Under the pieces are notes generated by a model that saw only the letters and a program-made list of their open reading frames with translations, did no database searches and had not been told where the DNA came from. From NCBI RefSeq assembly GCF_020283565.1, contig NC_060059.1:49868572-49932571 (forward strand): 64,000 nt of DNA, read 5' to 3'. Shown piece after piece: positions 21,579-31,552 of this stretch (position 1 is its first letter; every line of letters begins with the position of its first letter). This stretch comes from Trifolium pratense. Its lineage: Eukaryota > Streptophyta > Magnoliopsida > Fabales > Fabaceae. The position numbers and the translations under genes are program-made.

Positions 21579-24500
21579 AGTTGTTTCTCATACAGCCTGC
21601 CACTCAAAGAAGTATCATGAATCACTCATGGTATCTAGATAGTGGATGTTCAAGGCATATGACTGGTGACAAACAACTATTTTCTAAGCTGACTATGAAA
21701 GAAGGAGGATCTGTTGGCTTTGGAGGTAATCAAAAAGGAAAGATAATAGGTACAAGTACAGTAGGTAATTCTTCCCTATCTATTAATGATGTTTGGTTAG
21801 TAGATGGACTCAAACATAACTTATTGAGCATAAGTCAATTTTGCGACAATGGTTATGTAGTTGTCTTTAATAAGGAATCATGTACTGTATCTAAACAATC
21901 TGATAACTCCATTGTATTCAAAGGTCTGATAAAGAACAATGTTTATAAAATTAATCTTTCTGATTTGAATGAACAAAAAGTGATGTGTCTTTTGACCTTG
22001 AGTGAAGAAAAATGGATCTGGCATAAGAGGTTAGGCCATGCTAACTGGAGGTTAATCTCTAAGCTTAGTAAGCTTGACCTTGTCAGAGGTTTACCTAAAA
22101 TCAAATATCACTCAAACACACTTTGTGGTTCATGTCAAAAAGGAAAGATTACAAAATCATCTTTTAAACCTAAGAACATTGTTTCTACCTCAAGACCATT
22201 GGAACTTCTTCACATTGATCTTTTTGGGCCAGTTCACACTGCCTCTATCAATGGAAAGAAGTATGGATTAGTAATTGTTGATGATTACAGTAGATGGACT
22301 TGGGTAAAATTCCTAAGAACAAAAGATGAAGCTTATGATGAGTTTAGCATCTTCTGCAAACAAATTCAAAATGAAAAAGGCTACACTATTTTAAGAGTTA
22401 GAAGTGATCATGGTGGAGAATTTGAAAATGAACCTTTTGAAAATTTTTGTGAAAAATATGGCATTTTGCATGAATTCTCTTCTCCTAGAACTCCTCAACA
22501 AAATGGGGTTGTAGAAAGGAAGAATAGAACTCTGCAAGAAATGGCCAGAACCATGATGCATGAAACTAATGTAGCAAAATTTTTATGGGCAGAAGCTGTA
22601 AACACATCATGTTATGTTCAAAATAGAATCTATATCAGATCTAAATTGAACAAAACTGCTTATGAATTGTTCAAAGGAAGAAAGCCTGACATTTCTTATT
22701 TTCATCAGTTTGGATGTACTTGTTATATCTTAAACAACAAAGTCCATCTAAAGAAATTTGATGCTAGAGGTTATAAGGGTATCTTTATAGGATATTCTGA
22801 ACGCTCAAAAGCATACAGACTGTATATTTCTGAAACACACACTGTGGAAGAAACTATGCATGTCAAATTTGATGACAAAGAGCCTGACCAAGTGTCAGAG
22901 CTTGTGGAAGGTTTGTCTAGATTTCAGGTATCAGAGGATCAGTATTCAGATATTCCAAACTACTCAGAACATCCATTCTCTGAAGAACCTCTGAACATAA
23001 CAGTTCCTACAGACTCTGAACAACAAAGAACTGAAGCAACTGCTGAACCTGATGTTGATGAGTCTGAAGATGATGAGCCCCCAAGAAACACTTTCAAATA
23101 CAAATCATCACATCCAGAGGAACTGATCTTAGGCAACAAAGATAGTCCAATGAAGACAAGATCTCAACTGAGAAATGAGGAATCTTTAGTTGGTCTTATC
23201 TCAATGATGGAACCTTCAAAGATTGATGAAGCTCTAAAAGATGATGCTTGGATTGTAGCAATGCAAGAAGAGCTGAATCAATTTCAAAGGAATGATGTAT
23301 GGACTTTAGTGCCCAAACCTTCACACAAGAACATTATTGGAACAAAATGGGTATTCAGAAACAAGCTGAATGAACAAGGTGAAGTGGTAAGAAACAAGGC
23401 TAGATTGGTTGCACAAGGTTATAGTCAGCAAGAGGGGATTGACTATACTAAAACCTTTGCACCAGTTGCTAGACTTGAAGCAATCAGGTTACTTCTATCT
23501 TATGCTGTTAATCATGGAATAACTCTGTATCAGATGAATGTTAAGAGTGCCTTCTTAAACGGTTTTATTTCTGAAGAAGTGTATGTTAAGCAACCTCCTG
23601 GTTTTGAAGATGTCTCAAACCCAGAACATGTTTTCAAATTGAAGAAATCACTGTATGGTCTGAAACAAGCTCCAAGAGCTTGGTATGATAGACTCAGTAA
23701 TTTCCTTCTTGAAAAGGGTTTTGAGAAAGGAAAGGTTGACTGCACACTCTTTAGAAAAACAACCAAAGAAGACATTTTAATCATTCAAATTTATGTTGAT
23801 GATATTATCTTTGGTTCAACTAATGCTTCCTTGTGCAAGAATTTTTCTAAGATAATGCAGGATGAATTTGAAATGAGCATGATGGGAGAATTGAAATTCT
23901 TTCTTGGAATTCAAATCAATCAGAAGAAGGAAGGAACTTATGTTCATCAATCCAAATATACCAAGGAACTTCTGAAGAAATTCAACCTAGATGACTGCAA
24001 GATAATGAACACTCCTATGCATTCAACTACCAACATGAGCAAGTCAGAAGATGAAGGAAAAGTAGATCAAAAGGTCTACAGAGGTATGATTGGTTCCTTA
24101 CTCTATCTGACAGCCTCTAGATCAGATATTTTATTCAGTGTTTGCTTATGTGCAAGATTCCAGTCAGATCCTAGAGAATCTCATCTTACTGCTGTAAAGA
24201 GAATCTTTAGGTATCTGAAAGGAACAACTAATCTTGGACTTCTCTATAAGAAATCCAATGATTATGTGCTAAATGGATTCTGTGATGCTGACTATGCTGG
24301 AGATAAAATTGAAAGAAAATCCACAAGTGGCAATTGTCAATTTGTTGGTGAAAACCTTATCTCCTGGGCTAGTAAGAGACAAACTACTATAGCTTTGTCT
24401 ACAGCAGAAGCAGAATACATTTCAGCAGCTAAGTGTTGCACACAACTACTCTGGCTAAAATATCAGTTAGAAGATTATCAGGTAAGCAGTCACAATATTC

Positions 24501-24739
24501 CTTTATATTGTGATAATACTGCAGCCATTCATTTATCTAAAAATCCTATCCTACACTCTAGAGCCAAACATATTGAAATCAAACACCATTTTATCAGAGA
24601 TTATGTTCAGAGAGGCATTATAGATATTAAGTTTGTTGATACTGAAAATCAATGGGCTGACATATTTACTAAAGCCTTACCTGTTGAAAGATTTGATTTT
24701 ATAAAGAAACATCTGAACATGTTTTCAATCTCTGAATAA
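21575..24739 (+). CDS. pol: Sirevirus copy 1 pol (PR-INT-RT-RH), open
   Basis: Open for about 1,053 codons in the -1 frame relative to gag; its frame opens after TGA at 21,572-21,574 and overlaps the gag stop by four bases. The first in-frame ATG lies about 12 codons in, so expression as a Gag-Pol fusion by -1 recoding is likely but inferred. Numbered from 21,581: protease WYLDSGCSRHM (Asp20); integrase HHCC from HKRLGH to CGSCQKGK (about 147-190), then the core with VDDYSRW and VVERKNR; RT with KWVFRNK, ARLVAQGYSQ and YVDD at about 738; RNase H with DADYAGD at about 901 and STAEAEY. All catalytic signatures appear present. Confidence 0.93.
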   Translation, partial: LKLFLIQPATQRSIMNHSWYLDSGCSRHMTGDKQLFSKLTMKEGGSVGFGGNQKGKIIGTSTVGNSSLSINDVWLVDGLKHNLLSISQFCDNGYVVVFNKESCTVSKQSDNSIVFKGLIKNNVYKINLSDLNEQKVMCLLTLSEEKWIWHKRLGHANWRLISKLSKLDLVRGLPKIKYHSNTLCGSCQKGKITKSSFKPKNIVSTSRPLELLHIDLFGPVHTASINGKKYGLVIVDDYSRWTWVKFLRTKDEAYDEFSIFCKQIQNEKGYTILRVRSDHGGEFENEPFENFCEKYGILHEFSSPRTPQQNGVVERKNRTLQEMARTMMHETNVAKFLWAEAVNTSCYVQNRIYIRSKLNKTAYELFKGRKPDISYFHQFGCTCYILNNKVHLKKFDARGYKGIFIGYSERSKAYRLYISETHTVEETMHVKFDDKEPDQVSELVEGLSRFQVSEDQYSDIPNYSEHPFSEEPLNITVPTDSEQQRTEATAEPDVDESEDDEPPRNTFKYKSSHPEELILGNKDSPMKTRSQLRNEESLVGLISMMEPSKIDEALKDDAWIVAMQEELNQFQRNDVWTLVPKPSHKNIIGTKWVFRNKLNEQGEVVRNKARLVAQGYSQQEGIDYTKTFAPVARLEAIRLLLSYAVNHGITLYQMNVKSAFLNGFISEEVYVKQPPGFEDVSNPEHVFKLKKSLYGLKQAPRAWYDRLSNFLLEKGFEKGKVDCTLFRKTTKEDILIIQIYVDDIIFGSTNASLCKNFSKIMQDEFEMSMMGELKFFLGIQINQKKEGTYVHQSKYTKELLKKFNLDDCKIMNTPMHSTTNMSKSEDEGKVDQKVYRGMIGSLLYLTASRSDILFSVCLCARFQSDPRESHLTAVKRIFRYLKGTTNLGLLYKKSNDYVLNGFCDADYAGDKIERKSTSGNCQFVGENLISWASKRQTTIALSTAEAEYISAAKCCTQLLWLKYQLEDYQVSSHNIPLYCDNTAAIHLSKNPILHSRAKHIEIKHHFIRDYVQRGIIDIKFVDTENQWADIFTKALPVERFDFIKKHLNMFSISE

Positions 24740-25187
24740 AAATTTTTGTTTGGCATTTAAAGTATAAGAGGTTATGTATATCAGAACTTATGATTCAGAA
24801 CATCTGAAACACAAGCTCTGAAGTACTTAACTCTGATAGAGAATTTTAAATATCTCAGAGGCTCTGAACTATTTAAGTGGGAAACGTTTAGTATTCGCTA
24901 CTGAACAGTTGTCCATTAAAATAGCAGTTACCGAGTAAATTTCTGCACGTGGTCTACGTGTGTCAGGTAGTGGGTGGTTAATGATGATTTTTGGTATTCA
25001 ACTTTCTGTCAATTAGCGTAACTTCCCAAATTTGCTATTTTCGTGTTAACTGTGTGCATTTAAATAAAACTTACACAATACACTTGCACACTTCTCACTT
25101 TCACAACCCACACTTTCTTTTCTCTCTAAACCTTCAACAAAATCTTCTTTCTCTCTCATTAGTTCCTACCCTTACCTAAACTCCATC

Positions 25188-27842
25188 ATGGCCGGTTCTT
25201 CGTCTTCAACAACAAAAATTCCTCCATTCATGTTTAGAAATCTTCAAATCGTTGGGAACGAAATGGAGTTTCCAGAATCTGAGCTCATCTTTCTCTCTGA
25301 GAAGATGATAGACTTTGATAGCTTGAAGGCAAATGGGTTCGACGTGAAACAGTACTTCTCCACTCAAGGTTGGGATAAGTACTTCAACATGCTTAATGGT
25401 CCTATTTACCCAGATCTCTTGAAGAAATTCTGGATGAAAGCTAAGGTTTTTGATAAGGCTGAAGCTAAGAAGGAAGAATTTGCTGCTATTGAAAGGGATC
25501 CTAGTTTAAAAGGTAAATCTAGGAAAGAAATGGGTTTACTGGAGTTCACTGGAAAACAGATTAGGTCAAATATCTGTGGTATGAATCTGGCTTTCTCTCC
25601 TATTCATTTTAACGCTTGGCTTGGATAACTCTGGGATAGAGTTAGATGTTTTTGAGAAGGACACAAGGTACAGAGATGAACTTCTGGCTCTGATATGTAC
25701 AGATCTGAAACTGAAGGGTAAAGTCAAGGGTTTGACTGATGTCTGCAGAGTGCTGTTCAAGATCATACTAGCTGCTATCAGTCCAAGAGTTGGTGGTACT
25801 GATACAATCTCCTGGACTCATCGTCACTTGATCTTCTTCCTTCTGAAAGGAATGAAAGTGAATCTAGGAGAATATTTCTTTGAGAGGATATGTGAAGCAA
25901 TCTTCTCAAGCAAATCTCAGAGGAAAGCAGCCATAGCTTATCCAAGATTACTCTCAGACCTTCTTTATCAAGGCCATGTTGTTCAGAATCTGAAGAAATT
26001 TCATCCAGAACTTGTGGAAAAGAAGTTCACTCCTGAGATTCTGAATGGAAGTTTTCTAACCAAGATGCGCATCATCTCATCAAAGTTAGTTCAACCTACA
26101 CAAGAATTTACAGCCAGTCTTGAAGATCGTTTGTATGTGGATGGTTACCCAGTAATCTCTGAAATGGATACTGAGCACATCATCCAAGATTATCTGGAAG
26201 TTCTTAGGAAAGAAGGGTATAATGTTGATAGGAGTATGGTCCCTCCAGCTCCTGTAAACATGTATAATCCTAAGAGGAAACCTAAGAGAAAAGCTGAACA
26301 AAATAAACCAGATCTTCTGGCTCAGAAGAAGGTTAAAGTAGAAGAAGCTGCTGCTGAGCAAAGAACAAAGAGGAAACATGAAGATCTGTCTGGTAAAGCT
26401 GCTGCAACTTCATCAAAGAAGCCTATTATTGTTGATGATGAAGAAGAAAGTGAAGATAGTGACTCCTCTGAATCTCAGTCTGATTCAGAAACTGAGTCTG
26501 ATGAAGAAACTCTGAGTACCAGGATGCATCAGAAACATGTCCCTGATCCTAAAGGTAAATCTTCTCAGTACATCTTTAATGAAGCTGAAATTGGAATAGG
26601 GTTTACCAAACCACTTAGAACTATTCTTCCTGACATTTCACCTTCTGATAACCCTCTTTCTGAACTAGAAAAACACCTCAGCCCTGACCCTCTAAATAAT
26701 CAGCCTCTTGCTCATGAAACCCACAAATCTAGCTCACCTCCTAAACCAAAATCACCTCAACCTCAACCTCAACCACAACAACAATCACCTGACATTCCAT
26801 CATCTGAACCTCAACCAGATATTCCAACTGCTGAACAAACCTCTCCCACCAAACAACCCTCTCCACATAAATCTCCTGAACCAATCCCTGAACAAATTGC
26901 TCCTGAACCAACCCCTGAACACAAATCTCCTGAACCATCACCTGAACACATTTATCCTGAATCAACTTCTGATATCTCTTCCTCTGAATCAACTCCTGAA
27001 CCTAATCCTAATCCACGCATTCATACTTGTGCCCCTAAACCTTCAGAAGCAGATGTTGTCATCATTACAACCCTGCTAATGAATCAACAAAACACTCTAC
27101 CATTCCCAATATCTCACCCTCATCCTCTGACCCTTTTGGTAACCTCTCCAATCAGCTGTATGATGATTTACTTAGGTTATCACACATTCAGGACAAGTTT
27201 TTGGTGTGTCCCTCTGATGTGGATATGGAGGTGTCACTAATCAAAGCTAGAATCTGCAATGCTCTGGATGCTATGGGTAATGAAATCAAGACAGTGATTG
27301 AGCAACGGGATTTGGATTTGGTACATCTGCTGAAGGACAGCTTAGCAAGAGCTAGCTTGAAACGCCTGACTGAGTTTAATCATGAAGAGCATGAGCGTGC
27401 TAAGCTTGCTGCTATTGCTGCTACTGCAAGGCATATGTCTGTGTTTAAGGAATGCTGGGTGGATTCTAAGTTGTTCAAGAGTCTTGAGGATCAAAGGATT
27501 GAGAATGAACGTCTAGCTGAAGCTGCTACAAGACTTGCTGAAGAAATCCCTGAGATGAACCAAGAGGATGCTCCAGATGCTGATATTCTGATGATTGATT
27601 ATCCAAAGGAAGGTGAACCCTCCTCTGATAAAGGCAAGGCACCTTTGGTTGAAAATCAAGCTCCTGTGGTTGTAGATCAGCTGCAGATCTTTCAAGAAGC
27701 TCTGAGGGAACAACAAGAAGGTTTGGAAAGGCAAAGGACAGCTCACCTCAACCTGGAATCTAAAGTGGATGGTCTTGTTTCCAACGTGGGGTCTCTGAAT
27801 GACAAATTTGACCAGCTCTTAGCCTTTCTTAAGAAACCTTAG
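25188..27842 (+). pseudogene. Sirevirus copy 1 env-like region, two frameshifts
   Basis: Three frames in series (25,188-25,628, 25,621-27,240 and about 27,060-27,842) read as one env-like protein with shifts near 25,600-25,628 and 27,055-27,075. It starts MAGSSSSTTKIPPFMF. The middle has a basic KRKPKRKAEQNKP stretch and acidic Ser/Asp/Glu tracts, followed by a Pro-rich region with SPEP-like repeats. The end has a coiled-coil-like segment (RIENERLAEAATRLAEE) and a final helical region. This layout matches the extra ORF after pol in Sireviruses, called env-like by position; I see no convincing signal peptide. Copy 2 has the same two shifts. A 450-bp non-coding spacer separates it from pol. Confidence 0.8.
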
Positions 27843-28104
27843 GAATCTTTGCACTTTTTGTCTTTTATGACATTTTATCTTCTGAACTTGATATTCATGT
27901 TTTCTTTACCTTATTTTTATATTGTCTGAACAATATTTTATTTTGGGATTTTAACTTAGTTATGTGGTTTGTATTTTTTTTGTGTGTGCTGATTTTCTTT
28001 GATAAACAAGAACATAAGAACACAAGATGATTTTAAAAGAAAATTTTTTATTAATGATCTAACAATGTTGAGTACATTGGGAAAAAGAAAAAGACAACCT
28101 AATC

Positions 28105-28470
28105 CTAGTCAGATGGATAATACTCAGAAGAAATCTCAGATTTCTCCTCAGCATCCTCTGATGAAATTTCTATAGGATCTGGGTTTTGCTCTTCTTCTTC
28201 TTCTTCTTGTTCTTCTTCTGGAACATAGCCAGCCAAGAACTCTACATAGTCAGCATCATCTTCATTCTCTTCAGCTTCAGAATCTGATGAGATGATTATA
28301 ATCTCAGCATCTTGTGGTTTCTTGTCGTCTTCTTTATCTTTCTCATCTTTTTCGCGTTTCTCTTCTTCTTTCTTTCTCCGAAATTCTGCGATACGTGGAC
28401 TAAACCTTCTCATTCTTCTTGATTTTTCTTGAAATACTCGTTTATTATTGTTTTTATGTGAAGCAGGCAT
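28105..28470 (-). CDS. antisense ORF between env-like gene and 3' LTR
   Basis: 121 codons on the strand opposite to gag-pol, with a true ATG at 28,470. The N-terminus is strongly basic (RVFQEKSRRMRRFSPR, RRKKEEEKREK), followed by IIIISSDSEAEENEDD with casein-kinase-like acidic serines and a very acidic C-terminus. It runs tail-to-tail with the env-like frame. Copy 2 keeps it open and differs only by one whole codon in a Glu run. TATAAAAG on the minus strand sits about 20 bp upstream of the ATG. Additional ORFs, some antisense, are known in plant LTR elements, but I do not recognise this family. A function is not proposed; compositional bias alone could keep it open. Confidence 0.5.
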   Translation of the reverse strand: MPASHKNNNKRVFQEKSRRMRRFSPRIAEFRRKKEEEKREKDEKDKEDDKKPQDAEIIIISSDSEAEENEDDADYVEFLAGYVPEEEQEEEEEEQNPDPIEISSEDAEEKSEISSEYYPSD

Positions 28471-28603
28471 GTTAACTCGTTCACCTTTTATAAACTTTTT
28501 AGCGCGTTGTTTTTTGTTTTTGAAATAAATTCACCTTTGTAACAACCACTCTTCTTCTTTGACTGTCTTGGTTATCTAAATTTTTTTTTACTTTTTGATA
28601 ATG

Positions 28604-29072
28604 ACAAAAGGGGAGTAGTTACGCATTAATTGATAAGTGATAAGTTTCAAAGCTGAAACCACGCTCTCGTTTTTATCTATTAAGCTTACGCTTTTATCCA
28701 TTAAGTTAAAAAGTTGTTACTTTTAAGTTGTTTTACGTATTTCAATGTGAAGACTAAGTTAGTTGAAACTGAAATAAATTTCATAAGTAAGGATAAGTTA
28801 AGAGTGCAATTTTAACTTAGCCTTATGAGACTTAGGGGGAGAGCTTGCAAACCTCTCACTCTAAAGAAAGATATGAAATTTGTTTTATTCCAAATTATCT
28901 TAATCTTATACTAAATTAAAATATCATGGATAAAACTTAAAGCTTAGGCTTTAAGGAGTATCAATCTTAGGGGGAGCTTGCAAACCTCACAAACCTAAGA
29001 GAAACATGATAAGTTAATTTAACAACAATTGTCAATTAATACTTATGTTTGTCATCATCAAAAAGGGGGAGA
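28604..29072 (+). other. multiple polypurine tracts before the 3' LTR
   Basis: Four purine tracts lie at about 28,604-28,616 (ACAAAAGGGGAG), 28,833-28,842 (TAGGGGGAGAG), 28,968-28,976 (AGGGGGAG) and 29,060-29,072 (AAAAAGGGGGAGA, next to the LTR). Two are followed by the same GCTTGCAAACC. Repeated polypurine tracts are a known hallmark of Sireviruses. The last one is placed to prime plus-strand synthesis. Confidence 0.8.
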
Positions 29073-29073
29073 T

Positions 29074-30162
29074 TGTTGGAACAAAATTGATTTAAAAATA
29101 TTTGCCCCTAAATCTATTAAGGTTTTGATGATAACAAAGTATTAATAAACAATTGGAAGGACTAAAAATTTAATTTAAGTGTGCAGGACTTAGATTCAAT
29201 TAAGCTCTGATTAATGATCAGAGGATAAGGACTTCAGATGTTCGTAAGCGCTCAGAAGATCGAGAGACTCAGAAGTTGTACTCTTCAGACGATGGAGTCT
29301 TCAGAACCTCTTAAGGTCTTAGCTTCATCAAACTCTGATGATCTTCTTGAAGTTTGTAAAGATTCTCTTTTGCAAGTCAACTCTTCTACCAATGAAGAAA
29401 AGGACCTTTCAAGCCTGATCAGAACAGCTAATCTCTTTCTGTCTGTTCTCTTTTGAGAACGTGGGTCATCAGTTGTGTTAGCTGAATAAGGAAAGTCTTC
29501 TCTGCAGTAGTCAAAGTACCTGAAACTCTTACTTAGTTTTGGATACAACCAAACTGCATCAAGACAGGCTGCTTGAAGACAAAAGGTTATCTACTTCAAC
29601 GGTCTTCTTTGCAACGACTCTTTTCTAGTCGTATATATACTAAAGGAATCAGTTGTATAAAACAATTATTGGTTAAGGATTACTATCACGCACGAACAAA
29701 CTCTGAATTCCTCATACAAAGCTCTGAACCTCTGAACTGTGTTGTTGCACTTTTAGTTCAAATATTTAGTATTTGTTCTCCTAGGTTCTGACTAAGAGCT
29801 ATTGTATACTTTCCATTACTTTACTACATCTAGTACTTGAGATAACTTAAGCTTGTGTGCTTAAGTGTGAAGTCTTAAGCTTGTGTGCTTGAGCATTGTT
29901 GAGAAGTCTCTTGCTTGTGTGCTTGAGCAGTTGTAATCTTGTGTGATTATAGTGAAATCCCTTGGAAGTGCAAGGGGACTGGACTACTCTCGTTTTGTGA
30001 GAGGAACCAGTATAAATTGCTTGTGTGATCTCTCTCTCTCTCTTAACTTGTTTTATTGTGTTATTTATCCGCTGCTGTTGTAGTTAAGTTAAGAACTTGA
30101 AAAAGTTTTAAACTTGACTAAAACACAATTCAACCCCCCCTTCTTGTGTTTTCACACCTTCA
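29074..30162 (+). repeat. Sirevirus copy 1 3' LTR
   Basis: TGTTGGAACA to CACACCTTCA, 1,089 bp. It is nearly identical to the 5' LTR and followed by the TCGTA duplication. Confidence 0.95.
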
Positions 30163-30274
30163 TCGTATTCTATACTCAGACAACTTAGCTGATGACTGTG
30201 TATTTTAAAGATTTATCAAGCCACTACTAAATTTGCAAGTTTTTCAACAGTTGTGCATTCACTAGTGCAGAAAG

Positions 30275-30840
30275 GGGATTCCACTACCGGCCAAATAGGG
30301 ATTCCACTACTGGCCGCGGCCGGTAGTAAACACACTCGTCGTTGTAAGTCAATACTTTCCACGACGGGTCTTTTTATACCCGTCGTGGTATGTCAGGTTT
30401 CTACTGTATTATTAATTAAATTTATGAGGATTCCACGACGGTTTTTACAAATACCGGTAGTGGTATGTATGAGATTCCACTACGGGTATTTTCAATATCC
30501 GTAGTGGTATGTATGGTTTTCATTTTTTTTTTTTAGAGTCTGGGATTCCACTACCGGTATTTGTAAATACCGGTAGTGGTATGTATAGTTTTCATTTTTT
30601 TTTTTTTAGAGTCTGGGATTCCACTACCGGTATTTACAAATACCGGTAGTGGTATGTATGGTTTTCATTTTTTTTTTTTTAGAATCTGGGATTCCACTAC
30701 CGGTATTTGTAAATACCGGTAGTGGTATGTATGCTATTCCATTTTTTTTTTTAGAATTGAGGATTCCATTACGGGTAATTACAAATACCCGTAGTGGTAT
30801 GTTAGTTTTCACTACTGATTGTTATAAATATCAGTAGTGG
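30275..30840. repeat. CACTA left subterminal palindromes
   Basis: About nine palindromes of ~30 bp, for example at 30,359-30,388, 30,433-30,463, 30,478-30,508, 30,548-30,579, 30,621-30,652, 30,693-30,724, 30,766-30,797 and 30,809-30,839. The type is CCACTACCGG-TATTTACAAATA-CCGGTAGTGG. Units in the middle are spaced about 72 bp and separated by poly-T runs. Subterminal repeats are transposase-binding sites in characterised CACTA elements. Confidence 0.9.
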
Positions 30841-31552
30841 TATGTTAGTTTTGTAACATGACCAAATTACAAATATCCTGTGCCTGCATATTAGTAGTGG
30901 TGTGTAGTTTTGTAACATGACCAAATTTCATCACAGACCCCAAAGAATGAGCCATTGCTGCTAGTGCTAAAGCTATATGTTAAAAATCAGTTGCACTAGC
31001 AACCAATAACCACACAACAATTGCCTTTAAATTTCCAACATCTTGATGCAAATTAGATAAGAAAGTAGCAAGATCATTTCCATCAAACAATTCATGTGCA
31101 GTTAAACTATGCTTCTCAGCAACAGCATCATAAAATTCCATCACCTGATAAACAGTCCTAAAATACCAATTCCTAAAATACCAATCCTAAAATACCAATT
31201 CCTAAAATACCAATTCTAAAATACCAATCCTTCATAAAATACCAATTCCATCACAAAAATACCAATTCTAATACCAATTCCTTCATAAAACCATCCTAAA
31301 ATAGTCCAAAATAAACAGTCCAAAACAGTGAGATGCACATCCGAGCCAAAATACCAATTCCATCACCTGATCTGCTTCCAAGACTCAAACTAAAGCTAAT
31401 AACCAATTCATCACCCTGCAGAATCTCAAATTTGACAGAAACAAAGTTCAAATAAACAAGTGTAAACTAAAATTGCTGCAATGTATTGAATAGACCAATT
31501 TGCAAAAACAAAGTTCAAATAATTAACTATTCTATAACTCACCAGATAAATC
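30841..31552. other. CACTA non-coding DNA with a ~15-bp minisatellite
   Basis: Between the subterminal repeats and the TNPA-like gene. At about 31,155-31,290 a degenerate TAAAATACCAATTCC unit is repeated roughly eight times. Otherwise it is the 3' non-coding region of the gene on the minus strand. Confidence 0.6.

Larger units (their letters stand above)
18021..30162 (+). mobile_element. Sirevirus-type Ty1/copia retrotransposon, copy 1
   Basis: A complete 12.1-kb element: 1,088-bp 5' LTR, PBS, gag, pol, env-like region, long 3' non-coding region with several polypurine tracts, and 1,089-bp 3' LTR. It is flanked by TCGTA (18,016-18,020 and 30,163-30,167). The order PR-INT-RT-RH in pol identifies Ty1/copia. 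The large gag, env-like ORF and repeated polypurine tracts identify the Sirevirus (SIRE/Maximus) lineage. The LTRs differ by one substitution (A/G at about 18,172 versus 29,228) and one C in a poly-C run, so insertion is recent. The gag frame carries a nonsense codon and the env-like frame two shifts. Confidence 0.95.

Noticed and set aside
30275..30840. CRISPR-like array of palindromic repeats
   Set aside because: The window is plant nuclear DNA. The palindromes are CACTA subterminal repeats with no unique spacers or cas genes.
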